A stretch of 47,050 nucleotides of DNA. Origin: a virus. Below are positions 7,588-15,783 of this stretch, one piece after another; position 1 is the stretch's first letter; every line of letters starts with the position of its first letter. The notes beneath the pieces are model-generated. The model was not told the origin of the DNA, searched no databases, and saw only the letters and a program-made list of their open reading frames with translations. The stretch lies in IMG/VR virus record IMGVR_UViG_3300045051_000179, positions 1 through 47,050 of that record; one strand, given 5' to 3'. A program made the translations under genes and the position numbers.

Positions 7588-8798
7588 TTGTTCTCCTTCT
7601 CCATCTTACACCGGGTCAGGACAGTCGTTGGACGATTAGTGAACTTGTCCAATTCATGTCCTTTCACAGTACCAGTCAGGACGTACTCGACGCCTTCCTC
7701 AATCTCGCTCGTGGCCGGTGACCATGAAGCCCACCATAGCAAGTCATTGGTCCCGCTGGTCATCCGAATGAGGTACCGCTCGAAGCGGTCGAACGCATCC
7801 GACACCTTGCGCTTTCCTGTGACCCGAACAGGGACGGTGATGCGCTCGCCAATCTGACCAATCCACTCACTCACACCCTTGCCCTTCGATTTGCGATCCA
7901 TGGCCCGAAGGCCCTGAATGACAGCCGATGCAAGGGTACCCACGTGTCGCCACTGAATACCCTTGGCGGTCACGAGGTCGATAATCTTCGACTCATACTC
8001 GTTGTACGGGTCGAGCGAAGGGATGGCAGCAAGGGTGAGTTCAACAATCTTGTCGGACTCATCAGTCTTAGGGTACTTGCCAACGAAGTATTCCAGTGCC
8101 TTGCCCTTGGCTGACATGTACTCACGGACCAGTTCAGCGGTGCTGGTTCGATCATCTTCCTCGGCGCGAGCCTTGGAGATGTAGAACCCTTCCTTGCCCA
8201 CGATCCGGGCCGAGATATCAAGGACGTACTCTGGCGGGTAGAACTTGGTAGCACTGCCTGCCCATCCAGAAACCTCATCATCATTGAATGAAAGGGATTG
8301 GTACGCTTCATACATGGCAATGAGGGCTTCGGGTGAATGTCCAAGGAAGTCACGAAGACAGTTACGGCCAACCTGACGCACGATACCAGACCCAACATGC
8401 CGCACAAGGAAGGTCTCATTGCGTCGGCGTGAGGTTTCGCAGTGGTCACAATAGTCGTACTGGTCAATTTCAGGAAGGTCGCCCTCGATACCGGGAACCT
8501 TGTCGATGACAGGCTTAGCCTTGCCCTCGGCATCCTCGATGAATGACACGACACCGATCAGTTCCCAACCAGAGAACTTAATCGGCTCACCCTCGATGAT
8601 GGCCTCGACCCATTTGATGAACTGGCCCTCGATGGCCTTGCCTTCCTCATCAAAAATAGGGCGTTCCATCGTCGCACCCATAATGAGTTGCGGCGCAGGA
8701 AAGCCCTTCTTGGCGGCACGCTTAGCGATCCGAGACACACGCTCGGCAACGATATCAAGTGCATCTTCGGGCACGAAGGCCCTGCTCAGTTCATTCAT
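7584..8798 (-). CDS. large conserved phage protein with Cys4-like knuckle
   Basis: 404 aa, the largest leftward gene. Residues about 115-155 contain YCDHCETSRRRNETF, then VGRNCLRDFLGH, a metal-binding module with a conserved VGxxCLxDFLG turn found in phage and plasmid proteins of unknown function. The final 60 residues look like an OB-type strand region (VEYVLTGTVKGHELDKF). The promoter at 8833-8805 places the transcript start at or within a base of the ATG, so it is probably translated from a leaderless mRNA. A nucleic-acid role is inference. Confidence 0.72.
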   Translation of the reverse strand: MNELSRAFVPEDALDIVAERVSRIAKRAAKKGFPAPQLIMGATMERPIFDEEGKAIEGQFIKWVEAIIEGEPIKFSGWELIGVVSFIEDAEGKAKPVIDKVPGIEGDLPEIDQYDYCDHCETSRRRNETFLVRHVGSGIVRQVGRNCLRDFLGHSPEALIAMYEAYQSLSFNDDEVSGWAGSATKFYPPEYVLDISARIVGKEGFYISKARAEEDDRTSTAELVREYMSAKGKALEYFVGKYPKTDESDKIVELTLAAIPSLDPYNEYESKIIDLVTAKGIQWRHVGTLASAVIQGLRAMDRKSKGKGVSEWIGQIGERITVPVRVTGKRKVSDAFDRFERYLIRMTSGTNDLLWWASWSPATSEIEEGVEYVLTGTVKGHELDKFTNRPTTVLTRCKMEKENK

Positions 8799-8804
8799 GA
8801 GAGA

Positions 8805-8833
8805 ATTATACCACCTTTCGGGATGGCTGTCAA
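8805..8833 (-). promoter_or_regulatory. consensus sigma-70-type promoter, leaderless
   Basis: Leftward TTGACA (8833-8828), 17-base spacer, TATAAT (8810-8805). The ATG of the 404-aa gene begins at 8798, six bases after the -10, so the message should have no leader. Confidence 0.8.
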
Positions 8834-9156
8834 GAGGCTGTTAGCAACTGCTGGATTGCCTTGACGATAGCCTCTCGCTCGGTGTCACCCGAAGTATCCG
8901 TCCAGTAGTGGTCGTTGTAGGAGTTGTAAATCCAACGATGGTCGTCTGTCTGTCTCGGTCGCCAGCCATCGGGCATTACTAGATACGCCCACCACTTGCC
9001 GCCCTTAGCCTGTGATGCATGAAGGGTGGCAGGCGGGAACAGAGACGCCATCACATCGGAGACAAGAGGTCTCGTATGCCCGCTCGTGTTATACCTCTCG
9101 GCCAATCGCTCGATACGATCAGCAATGCTTTGCAGTTCTTGCTGGATGCTGCTCAC
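8830..9156 (-). CDS. hypothetical protein
   Basis: 108 aa from GTG 9156 overlapping the upstream stop. N-terminal coiled helix (IQQELQSIADRIERLAERY) and a Trp/Tyr/His-rich second half. Its 3' end overlaps the promoter of the next transcription unit. Confidence 0.62.
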   Translation of the reverse strand: MSSIQQELQSIADRIERLAERYNTSGHTRPLVSDVMASLFPPATLHASQAKGGKWWAYLVMPDGWRPRQTDDHRWIYNSYNDHYWTDTSGDTEREAIVKAIQQLLTAS

Positions 9157-9426
9157 TCATTCTCCCTTGTGCTCGAAGGTCTTCCGGTGCAGGACGATGT
9201 TCTTGCCCTTGACGGTGATGGTAATTTCCTCGGCAGGAACAACGAGTTCCTCGGTTATCATCTTGGAGGTCTGGCTAGTGTAGATATCTACGGTCTTCCA
9301 GATGCCATTAGATTGGGTGGCCGGTGCTTCTGCCCTGCCTGCTCTCTTACCCTCACCATATCCGATATACAGAGCGACAAAGACGAGGATTACAAGAGCA
9401 ATCGCCGTCACTACATCAGAATTCAT
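9157..9426 (-). CDS. membrane-anchored hypothetical protein
   Basis: 89 aa from ATG 9426 behind GGAG. Residues about 5-23 (VVTAIALVILVFVALYIGY) form a transmembrane segment; the remainder is a polar strand domain. Confidence 0.65.
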   Translation of the reverse strand: MNSDVVTAIALVILVFVALYIGYGEGKRAGRAEAPATQSNGIWKTVDIYTSQTSKMITEELVVPAEEITITVKGKNIVLHRKTFEHKGE

Positions 9427-9605
9427 TCCACTCCCCTCAGTTGCTCGACGGTCCATTCACCACGAATGCTACGACCAGTTTCGACCTTGCCACAGGTCGA
9501 GCATCGATACCCGACAATCGTTCTTGGCCCGGTGATAGACTCATAGACGCTGACATTCACGATTGACCACGTGTGTTTATGTCGATTACCAAACGGCCAC
9601 TTCAT
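9423..9605 (-). CDS. small zinc-knuckle protein
   Basis: 60 aa from ATG 9605. WPFGNRHKHTW at the start and RCSTCGK in the second half form a recurrent actinophage pattern (WPF...HxW...CSxCG). Probable zinc binding; function unknown. Confidence 0.65.
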   Translation of the reverse strand: MKWPFGNRHKHTWSIVNVSVYESITGPRTIVGYRCSTCGKVETGRSIRGEWTVEQLRGVE

Positions 9606-9655
9606 GACCCACACCCGATAACAAGGAAGATGAAGATGAGAATGATGAACGGCAT
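9602..9655 (-). CDS. 17-aa hydrophobic peptide
   Basis: ATG 9655 overlaps the upstream stop (TAATG) and the TGA overlaps the next start (ATGA). The peptide is almost entirely hydrophobic (MPFIILIFIFLVIGCGS), a minimal membrane peptide. The exact start and stop overlaps are the main support. Confidence 0.5.
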   Translation of the reverse strand: MPFIILIFIFLVIGCGS

Positions 9656-9873
9656 TACTTGGACGCCTCGATAATCCGAGTCAGTGTATCGCGAACCTGA
9701 ATAGCCTGCTCGCGGTTGATGAAGATAGATGCCTCTTGGTGGAGCGGATGCCGTTGTTCTTGGATGAGGAGATATACCGCAGTCCCGTTTCCGATAAAGG
9801 ACGGCTGTACTGCGAGAAGGTCATCATGGAGGCTAGACTTGATGTCTAGGAACTGGTCATCACTAGCGGCCAT
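9655..9873 (-). CDS. hypothetical protein
   Basis: 72 aa, mixed strands and a C-terminal helix (REQAIQVRDTLTRIIEA). No cysteine or recognised motif. Overlaps the upstream gene by one base. Confidence 0.62.
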   Translation of the reverse strand: MAASDDQFLDIKSSLHDDLLAVQPSFIGNGTAVYLLIQEQRHPLHQEASIFINREQAIQVRDTLTRIIEASK

Positions 9874-10550
9874 TACTTCGTAACCTCCTGATTGTGCTTC
9901 TCACGAAGCCTGACATTCATAGCCTCGACAACCTCGACCGCCTTGGACAGGGCCTCGGCGTAGAGTCGAGCCAGTTTGGGCGTCATCTCGGATGAGACAG
10001 ACGACCGAAGGCTGGCAGGATAAGTGACATCATCGTAAGGACTCTCATCCCTGACGCTGATTTCGAATTGCTGGTTAGCGCGAACCCAACGCTCCTCGTC
10101 AGGATGCTCAATAGCATAGGCATCACGACGAGCAAGGTCTTCCGCATCATAGGCGACCCACTTGCGGACGAGCCCATCGTAATATCGAGTCTCCTCCTCG
10201 TAGGAGAGAAGGTACTCGGGCTCGTTGTCTCGACGCTCCCAATACGTCTTGGCAATCCCTGCCTGACGCTCATGCTCAGCGATATCTCGTTGAACCTTCT
10301 CGGCTGCCTGCTCGACTGTCTTGCGCTCGGCACGGAGGGCTAGAGCACGCTTGGTCACAGGCTCGATGGGCACCCAACCCCACTTCAACTGATAGTTGCT
10401 GCGCTTCTCCGGGCCGGGACCATGGATACCACAACGGGTCTTCTCGTGGGCCAATGCCTGCTGCTCAGGGTCGGTCGGGTCAGTGACAGACAAGTCAGAG
10501 CGCTGGTACTTAGCCTCATGGTTGCACTTGTAATTGCCACACTTGGTCAT
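9873..10550 (-). CDS. long helical protein with N-terminal Cys knuckle
   Basis: 225 aa. CGNYKCNHEA at residues 4-13 and KTRCGIHG near residue 40 probably bind zinc. Most of the rest is charged helix with coiled-coil character (RALALRAERKTVEQAAEKV). No enzyme motif seen. Confidence 0.65.
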   Translation of the reverse strand: MTKCGNYKCNHEAKYQRSDLSVTDPTDPEQQALAHEKTRCGIHGPGPEKRSNYQLKWGWVPIEPVTKRALALRAERKTVEQAAEKVQRDIAEHERQAGIAKTYWERRDNEPEYLLSYEEETRYYDGLVRKWVAYDAEDLARRDAYAIEHPDEERWVRANQQFEISVRDESPYDDVTYPASLRSSVSSEMTPKLARLYAEALSKAVEVVEAMNVRLREKHNQEVTK

Positions 10551-10720
10551 CAGAACCCACCCTCATTAGTCTCGTATGCGAGGTTGTCTTCGAAGTCATC
10601 ATCGACCTCGATATCATCCTCTGGATTATAGGGGTAATGGTCGCCTTCGTCAAGGTACAATCCGCAGAATGCACAGGTATCGTACCTCGATCCGAAGACA
10701 GGAACGAATTCGTGCTTCAT
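10550..10720 (-). CDS. acidic zinc-knuckle protein
   Basis: 56 aa from ATG 10720; its TGA overlaps the start of the 225-aa gene. CAFCGLYLDEGDHY then a strongly acidic tail (DDIEVDDDFEDN). Small DNA-mimic-like composition, function unknown. Confidence 0.65.
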   Translation of the reverse strand: MKHEFVPVFGSRYDTCAFCGLYLDEGDHYPYNPEDDIEVDDDFEDNLAYETNEGGF

Positions 10721-10908
10721 GCCTTCTTCCGATCCACAACAATCGCTACGATGCGCCGAACATCAATGGTCAGGATGATGCGCTTAGCGTCGTTGTTCCA
10801 TTCCAGTTTGCTTATCACGCCACCGTTGTGCGTTGCAACGATATGCGTGTCGGGCAACTCGATAACCTGTCCGCTATCGAGGTAGATAAAGGTTGTTTCG
10901 TTCTTCAC
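10717..10908 (-). CDS. hypothetical protein
   Basis: 63 aa from GTG 10908, overlapping the upstream stop as GTGA with AGGAG just before; ATG 10923 is an alternative. All-strand pattern (TTFIYLDSGQVIELPDTHIV), possibly a small beta barrel. Confidence 0.6.
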   Translation of the reverse strand: MKNETTFIYLDSGQVIELPDTHIVATHNGGVISKLEWNNDAKRIILTIDVRRIVAIVVDRKKA

Positions 10909-11159
10909 TTCTCTCCTACCCATGCATTCAGGCGTGCCGACACAAGGGCATCATCAAGCGAACGATGGCTGATGAGCCCGCTGATGTCGCCAGTCACAGT
11001 GTCGATAGTCGCAGCGTAGTATTTCTGCTCGTCTGTGACAACTGCGCCACCAGTACGATAACCATTTAGCCAGCGTGCAGCGATGAGACGGAACTCCTTA
11101 CCAGCGTAGCGCTCATCACCAATGGCCTTGACCTTATCGCCAATCACAAAGGTCTTCAT
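10905..11159 (-). CDS. hypothetical protein
   Basis: 84 aa. KTFVIGDKVKAIGDERYAGK opens like a KOW/SH3-type small barrel; helical C terminus. Function unknown. Confidence 0.6.
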   Translation of the reverse strand: MKTFVIGDKVKAIGDERYAGKEFRLIAARWLNGYRTGGAVVTDEQKYYAATIDTVTGDISGLISHRSLDDALVSARLNAWVGEK

Positions 11160-11350
11160 GGGTTGACCTCATCGAAGATGACATCACCGGGAAGCGTTAC
11201 CTCAACGACACTCAGTTCAGTACCGAATGTCCCGAAGCCGGTCTCGAAGTCCTTCGCGAAACCCTCTGCCTGTTCGCGAAACCCGAAAGGTCCGAAAGCC
11301 TCCGGCTCGCCGTCTGCATCCTCGGCGTCGGTCACAATCACGACAAACAT
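11156..11350 (-). CDS. hypothetical acidic protein
   Basis: 64 aa from ATG 11350 (TGATG overlap). Strand FVVIVTD, acidic Gly/Phe-rich loop, helix EQAEGFAKDF. No family recognised. Confidence 0.6.
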   Translation of the reverse strand: MFVVIVTDAEDADGEPEAFGPFGFREQAEGFAKDFETGFGTFGTELSVVEVTLPGDVIFDEVNP

Positions 11351-11625
11351 CACAAGTCTCCAATATCAATTGACTGATACCATGGCAACACGTCATCAAG
11401 CGTGCGCTGAAACAGAGCCCAATCGTCAGGCCATGCTCCAATCTCATTCCAGACTTCGACGGCTGCCTTGCAGACAGCAGCAACCTTCTCGGGGTCACCT
11501 GTCTTTCGAGCGCGAGTCAGTGCTGCCTTCTGCTTGGGGAATTCCTTCTGCATCCGGGCATAGTCAATGGGCTTGCGGGCGGGACGATTAGCCTGACGTG
11601 CAAGAGCATCTGCAATAAGGGTCAT
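11350..11625 (-). CDS. hypothetical helical protein
   Basis: 91 aa from ATG 11625 (ATGA overlap with the upstream stop). Lys/Arg/Ala-rich helices followed by a Trp-rich C terminus ([16 protein letters not shown]). Function unknown. Confidence 0.62.
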   Translation of the reverse strand: MTLIADALARQANRPARKPIDYARMQKEFPKQKAALTRARKTGDPEKVAAVCKAAVEVWNEIGAWPDDWALFQRTLDDVLPWYQSIDIGDL

Positions 11626-11798
11626 CGCTGCGTCACCCATCCTGCCTCGATCAGACGCATAGCCATCCGACCATACGTACCCTGCAACGTCCAAGCCATG
11701 CCTGTATCAACAAGGTACTGGAACAATTCAATAACGCCATCCATATCGAGTTCGCCAGCCTCGAAATCCATGATGGCTCCGATCAAATCAAAGTTCAT
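11622..11798 (-). CDS. hypothetical protein
   Basis: 58 aa, helical and acidic ([23 protein letters not shown]). This EGELD..E.ieLFq.L.dtG pattern recurs in small phage proteins. Function unknown. Confidence 0.65.
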   Translation of the reverse strand: MNFDLIGAIMDFEAGELDMDGVIELFQYLVDTGMAWTLQGTYGRMAMRLIEAGWVTQR

Positions 11799-11800
11799 TG

Positions 11801-12049
11801 TCAAACCTCAAACACAATGATGGAGTCAGTACCGGGGATGACATAGCCGTACGGGAAGTCATCCTCATTCAGCATACCAGCCTTGGCCACTGCCTGATAA
11901 TCAAGTTCACGACCGTAGATGACAACCATGCCCTCCTTGGTGATGCCAAGGTGACCATCGACCCGGAAGGCTACGTCACGCATTGCTTCGAACATAGCCT
12001 TGGTGAAGGGCTGTGAGGGCTGGTAGTCAGAGAATTCACCACGACTCAT
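11801..12049 (-). CDS. hypothetical protein
   Basis: 82 aa; aromatic N terminus, Gly-containing strands in the middle ([16 protein letters not shown]), acidic end. No motif recognised. Confidence 0.6.
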   Translation of the reverse strand: MSRGEFSDYQPSQPFTKAMFEAMRDVAFRVDGHLGITKEGMVVIYGRELDYQAVAKAGMLNEDDFPYGYVIPGTDSIIVFEV

Positions 12050-12285
12050 TCCAGAATTTCCTCCGCGATAAGGCGGAACCGAAACTCCCTAGGCGCGGGC
12101 TTAGACTGGCCAAGCGCAGGATACGCATCGACAAGCGCATCGACAATCTCTTGGGCCTTGGCCTCGGAGATATTACTACAAACGATGGCAGCAGTGTTGC
12201 TGGAGTCGCTGATGTCGAAAGCGGCCTCTCCGTTGGTAATCGGAAGGATGCGCAGTGTCACGCCCTTACGAAGTTCAATACTCAC
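12046..12285 (-). CDS. hypothetical protein
   Basis: 79 aa; strand pairs, then helix AKAQEIVDALVDAYP. Four-base overlaps with both neighbours. Confidence 0.6.
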   Translation of the reverse strand: MSIELRKGVTLRILPITNGEAAFDISDSSNTAAIVCSNISEAKAQEIVDALVDAYPALGQSKPAPREFRFRLIAEEILE

Positions 12286-12548
12286 AGGTTCAGCCCTGCC
12301 TTTCGAATTGCTGCGTACGCTGGACGCGACTCGTGCGTGTACCCTGAGGCATGCTCGATACCGGCGAGAAACGCATAGGCAATCTCGGCAACGGCTCGGG
12401 TATTGAGGTCATCGGTCGCCGTGTTTTCGAGGTAGTCACGAAGACCAGCGATCCTGTCGCCTTCCTCGGTATTCACGTCACCGGTCTTGTTGCCCTCGAC
12501 ATCGGCCAGAGCCTCATCGAGAGTGTCCAGAACTGGCTTGATGTTCAT
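12282..12548 (-). CDS. hypothetical helical protein
   Basis: 88 aa from ATG 12548 behind AGGAGG. Acidic helices with a His-containing C-terminal helix. No family recognised. Confidence 0.65.
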   Translation of the reverse strand: MNIKPVLDTLDEALADVEGNKTGDVNTEEGDRIAGLRDYLENTATDDLNTRAVAEIAYAFLAGIEHASGYTHESRPAYAAIRKAGLNL

Positions 12549-12556
12549 CGATCCTC

Positions 12557-12934
12557 CTAGATGAATGACTGACGGGCCATCAACTCGGCCCCAATGACAG
12601 TCGAGCAATCAAGACGACCATCATGGTCGGCGTGCTGAGGATTACGGAGGTCGCCGTACCTGTCTCGGCACAGGCTCTTGTCCTTGGGCGTGATGGAATT
12701 GAATGGCTTCCACTCGGGGTCATAGAGCGCTCGACGCATGACGCCGATCCCGACAGCCTTGGCAATCTGGCCAAGCAGGGTCGGATGCTCGTTGGCAAGG
12801 GCCGTAGCGAAAGCATCGAACCCGACGATACCAACTCCATTGATGAATGAGGACAGGCTATCAACGAGAGCCTTAGCCTTCTGCTCGGCCTCGTACTTCC
12901 GCTGCTCCTGACGTACCTCGAACGTTTCGTTCAT
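12557..12934 (-). CDS. hypothetical protein, first gene of a promoter unit
   Basis: 125 aa from ATG 12934 with AGGAG before it. An in-frame ATG at 12952 coincides with the expected transcript start, so a leaderless longer form (six extra residues) is also possible. N-terminal coiled helix; C-terminal CRDRYGDLRNPQHADHDGR contains His/Asp/Cys that could bind metal. Confidence 0.65.
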   Translation of the reverse strand: MNETFEVRQEQRKYEAEQKAKALVDSLSSFINGVGIVGFDAFATALANEHPTLLGQIAKAVGIGVMRRALYDPEWKPFNSITPKDKSLCRDRYGDLRNPQHADHDGRLDCSTVIGAELMARQSFI

Positions 12935-12958
12935 CGTGTCTCCTGTGTTCATACTGCC

Positions 12959-12987
12959 ATCATAGCGGCTTGCTCAGGACTTGTCAA
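12959..12987 (-). promoter_or_regulatory. sigma-70-type promoter
   Basis: Leftward TTGACA (12987-12982), 17-base spacer, TATGAT (12964-12959). It overlaps the 3' end of the upstream gene and serves the 125-aa gene. Confidence 0.72.
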
Positions 12988-13171
12988 TATCCCTTCGCTC
13001 AACCTCAATGACAAGTCGGCCATGAGTGTTGAGGGAGAAGACTTCCGTGACATCGGCATCAAACGACTCGCTCGGAGCGCTGGATGGAAAGACCACAACC
13101 TGAACCTGCCTGTATCCGCGAACGAATTGCTTTGCCTCAATAAGACGAGCAATCAGTTCATCAAGCGTCAT
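12974..13171 (-). CDS. hypothetical protein
   Basis: 65 aa. N-terminal helix TLDELIARLIEAKQFV and strands QVQVVVFP, LVIEVERR. This helix-strand layout ('DELI..L......G...V...') is common in small phage proteins. Function unknown. Confidence 0.65.
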   Translation of the reverse strand: MTLDELIARLIEAKQFVRGYRQVQVVVFPSSAPSESFDADVTEVFSLNTHGRLVIEVERRDIDKS

Positions 13172-13431
13172 TCCTCATCCTCCATATCCGTGAACAGTGA
13201 CTCAACAACTACCTCAGGAGCAATGCCCTTGCCAATCATCTTGGATAAGGCATCACCAGCAGCAGTCCATGAGTCGCCATAGTGTGACTCGCCAAGGACC
13301 CAATTGCCGAAGCCCTTGACAAAAACACTCTCACCACCGTCGAAGAAATGCTGCTCGACCGTGAAGCCAAGAGGCCCAAGGGCATGCAGCAAAGTTTCAT
13401 ACTTGATGTTGGTGATGTTGCGATCAGTCAT
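13168..13431 (-). CDS. hypothetical protein
   Basis: 87 aa; helix YETLLHALGPLG, strands and an acidic end (FTDMEDEE). Four-base overlaps on both sides. Confidence 0.6.
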   Translation of the reverse strand: MTDRNITNIKYETLLHALGPLGFTVEQHFFDGGESVFVKGFGNWVLGESHYGDSWTAAGDALSKMIGKGIAPEVVVESLFTDMEDEE

Positions 13432-13652
13432 CGATCCGTAGTCCTGACGGTGACGTATTCCACCCTTGCATTCTCCGGCGCAGGGTAGCCTTCCTCGGGA
13501 AGCAGGGCATACCAGACACCAGCAATACCCTGCGCCCTGTATTCTGCCGGGATAAAGTATGCCTTACCTCCACCCAATTGCATCAGGCGAGAGGTAGGAA
13601 TACCGGGCAGGACTTCACCTGTTCCTACCTTGATAACCTCGATGTCTCTCAT
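13428..13652 (-). CDS. hypothetical protein
   Basis: 74 aa from ATG 13652 (ATGA overlap). Strand-rich with Gly/Pro turns (LGGGKAYFIPAEYR). No motif recognised. Confidence 0.58.
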   Translation of the reverse strand: MRDIEVIKVGTGEVLPGIPTSRLMQLGGGKAYFIPAEYRAQGIAGVWYALLPEEGYPAPENARVEYVTVRTTDR

Positions 13653-13834
13653 GCTGTCCCAAGGAAGGTTGCATTCGGGCAATGCCCGTGGTCAGTCTCC
13701 CCGTCATGAAGACAGAGAATGTAGGTGGATGACTCATGGATATGGGGCTCGCATGAAGCGCTACAGGTGCATTCCTGCTCGGACATGGCGACCTGTTCGC
13801 GCTCGGCTTCGAAGCCCATGCTGCACTGGTACAT
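13649..13834 (-). CDS. Cys/His-rich small protein
   Basis: 61 aa with CTCSASCEPHIHES and LCLHDGETDHGHC, giving five or more possible metal ligands. Directly follows an upstream stop as TAAATG, with GGAGG nearby. Confidence 0.6.
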   Translation of the reverse strand: MYQCSMGFEAEREQVAMSEQECTCSASCEPHIHESSTYILCLHDGETDHGHCPNATFLGTA

Positions 13835-14050
13835 TTACGACTGCCCTCCAAAGACTTCCACGAACCTCTGGTACGTGGACTCATCCTGAGCGACCAGCGT
13901 GATGCCCTTGCCATTGACCGATCCTGACACGTAGCCAACCATCGGCCCATCACGAAGGTCACATCCGCAGGGACAGGGCCGCTGCGCCCTGACCGGTCGG
14001 TTCTGGTCCACGTTCGGACCCTGCCAAAGGGTGACTTCGACGGTGTTCAT
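13835..14050 (-). CDS. hypothetical protein with CPCGCD knuckle
   Basis: 71 aa from ATG 14050 with AGGAG upstream. RPCPCGCDLRDG at residues about 25-36 is a likely metal site; the rest is strand-rich. Confidence 0.62.
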   Translation of the reverse strand: MNTVEVTLWQGPNVDQNRPVRAQRPCPCGCDLRDGPMVGYVSGSVNGKGITLVAQDESTYQRFVEVFGGQS

Positions 14051-14985
14051 GCTGCAATCTCCTGCTCGCTCTCGATGTTCTCTGCCTTGATACCCTGCTC
14101 GCCAAGGATGTAATCGCATGCCTTTTGTGCTCTGCCAGCAGCGGTGATGACCAACTTCGGGTCGGCCTTAATCTTCTCGATCCAGCCGCCGATGTACGAA
14201 GCAGTGTCCTCGATGATGTCGTCAGGCAGCCCTGCCATTGAAGACAGGAAGGCAGTAGCAAAGTCAGCGGTCAATTCCTCGACACCATACTCATGCGTCC
14301 CGAAGAAATTTGCCATGTCACGGTTAAGTCGGTCCCTGTGACCAGTGCTATGCGAACCCTCATGAAACAGAGTCCGATAGAATTTGAAATTGGACAGGAA
14401 GTTTTCCTTCTTCGGCAGGTGAATACTATCCTCGCTCGGGACATAGTAGGCTCGGTCGCCACCATCGAAGTGAACAAGAGGCCGATCCTTGAAGCCCTGC
14501 CAAATCGCCTCAGCCTCGGCAATGGGGTCGAATTCAATGGCTCCCTCAACAGGTGCATTCAACGCATCGAGCGAAGCCTGAACCTTCTTGGGAAACTTGC
14601 ACCCTTCTGTTTGGGCCACATTAAAGACAGTGTAATATCGAAGCGTGAGCAGACGCTTGCGAACGGTCTTGCCCTTCTTCTCGTCAAACTCATCCTTCTC
14701 AAAGGGCTGCCAGAGAATGACGCTCATGCCCTTCTGGCCCGCAGTGACCTTGCCACCAAGGGCAACGGCCTGCTTGTAGGTCAGGAAGTATGGGGACTCA
14801 TATCCAAGCATGGACAGGAGCCAGAGGTTGATGCCACGGTAGGCAGTGCCACGGATGTTGCGCGGGATGTTTCCGGTGCGACCACCGATCCAACCCTTGC
14901 GCCACGGAACGATGCCACGATCAAGGGCATCAAGGATGCGGCTGGTAATGATTTCGTAAACGCTTGTCTTCTCGCCCTTCGTCAT
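14047..14985 (-). CDS. ArdC-like antirestriction protein
   Basis: 312 aa from ATG 14985 with GGAGG upstream. Residues 1-130 match the N-terminal ssDNA-binding domain of ArdC-type proteins (KTSVYEIITSRILDALDRG, VPWRKGW, NIRGTAYRGINLWLL). The C-terminal domain carries a zincin motif: HEGSHSTGH near residue 215, then a distal Glu in GVEELTADF. ArdC proteins of plasmids and phages bind single-stranded DNA and shield incoming DNA from host restriction; the metalloprotease part is often of unproven activity. HEGSH is intact, so the metal site should form. Confidence 0.88.
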   Translation of the reverse strand: MTKGEKTSVYEIITSRILDALDRGIVPWRKGWIGGRTGNIPRNIRGTAYRGINLWLLSMLGYESPYFLTYKQAVALGGKVTAGQKGMSVILWQPFEKDEFDEKKGKTVRKRLLTLRYYTVFNVAQTEGCKFPKKVQASLDALNAPVEGAIEFDPIAEAEAIWQGFKDRPLVHFDGGDRAYYVPSEDSIHLPKKENFLSNFKFYRTLFHEGSHSTGHRDRLNRDMANFFGTHEYGVEELTADFATAFLSSMAGLPDDIIEDTASYIGGWIEKIKADPKLVITAAGRAQKACDYILGEQGIKAENIESEQEIAA

Positions 14986-15191
14986 CGAACAACCTCCACA
15001 GGGTACAGGCCGAATGAATGCCACCGATCCAAGGTGAACCTCGGAGCACGCAGGGTCAGGACGAATTCCTCATCCCGGTCGCGGTCCCAAGTCTCGACCG
15101 TGGCCCGGTCGTACCGAAGCATGTCGAACAGGCCAGCCATGTCATAGGTCCGGTTGGCCCTGACCTTGACGGTGTAAGTAGGGAAATTCAC
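14982..15191 (-). CDS. hypothetical protein
   Basis: 69 aa, Arg/Asp-rich, strand-dominated (TYTVKVRANRTYDMAGLFDM, EEFVLTLRAPRFTLDRW). It overlaps the ArdC-like start by four bases and is probably translated with it. Confidence 0.62.
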   Translation of the reverse strand: MNFPTYTVKVRANRTYDMAGLFDMLRYDRATVETWDRDRDEEFVLTLRAPRFTLDRWHSFGLYPVEVVR

Positions 15192-15431
15192 TCAGTCCTC
15201 CAACTGGTAGATGTGCTGGACCTGAGACACGTTGACCGGACCAAGGTCCGGGTCGTTGAACCGGAAGCGCTCACCGATGCGGGGCTCGGCCCCGATGACC
15301 GGGCCGCTGTAGATGCGGTCGGTGGGCATGAGCGGGGAGTCGAAGGACACCCTGCCCTCAATGAACGTGCTATCGCCGGGGTATTTCTTGCCGACGTAGA
15401 CGCTCTGGCCGGTGACGATGATGACTCGCAC
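15192..15431 (-). CDS. hypothetical protein, first gene of a promoter unit
   Basis: 79 aa from GTG 15431 with GGAGGAAG upstream. Strand-rich (RVIIVTGQSVYVGKKYPG). It heads the transcript that continues into the ArdC-like gene. Confidence 0.65.
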   Translation of the reverse strand: MRVIIVTGQSVYVGKKYPGDSTFIEGRVSFDSPLMPTDRIYSGPVIGAEPRIGERFRFNDPDLGPVNVSQVQHIYQLED

Positions 15432-15471
15432 TTACTTCCTCCAATCAAGGGGGTCGATTGATGTGATGTAG

Positions 15472-15500
15472 ATATTAGCGGGTGACGGGACGGTTGTCAA
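15472..15500 (-). promoter_or_regulatory. sigma-70-type promoter
   Basis: Leftward TTGACA (15500-15495), 17-base spacer, TAATAT (15477-15472). Predicted start near 15465 gives a 34-base leader with a strong ribosome-binding site. Confidence 0.75.
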
Positions 15501-15504
15501 TACC

Positions 15505-15783
15505 CTACTTACCAAGAACGATCCCGATCCGCAGTTCTGCACCAGCATCAATGCCTTTGAGGTTCGGATGGATTTGCACCAGCACCTTGGTCAGGTCGCG
15601 AATGTACTGGACAAGTTCATCACGTTGAAGACGTGCCTTCTGCTCGGCACTCGCAGCCAGACTCAGGTTCGTATCAGCAATATCGAGCGCTCGCTTGGCG
15701 GCATCGAAGTCTTCAATCGGGACCGCCACCCAATTGCCCTTGAACCCCTTCTCATCACTGATAAGGACGTTTCGATTAAGCAC
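15505..15783 (-). CDS. hypothetical coiled-coil protein
   Basis: 92 aa from GTG 15783 with AAGGAG upstream. Helical middle with coiled-coil character (LAASAEQKARLQRDELVQYI). It has a gap after it, where the next transcription unit's promoter lies. Confidence 0.62.
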   Translation of the reverse strand: MLNRNVLISDEKGFKGNWVAVPIEDFDAAKRALDIADTNLSLAASAEQKARLQRDELVQYIRDLTKVLVQIHPNLKGIDAGAELRIGIVLGK

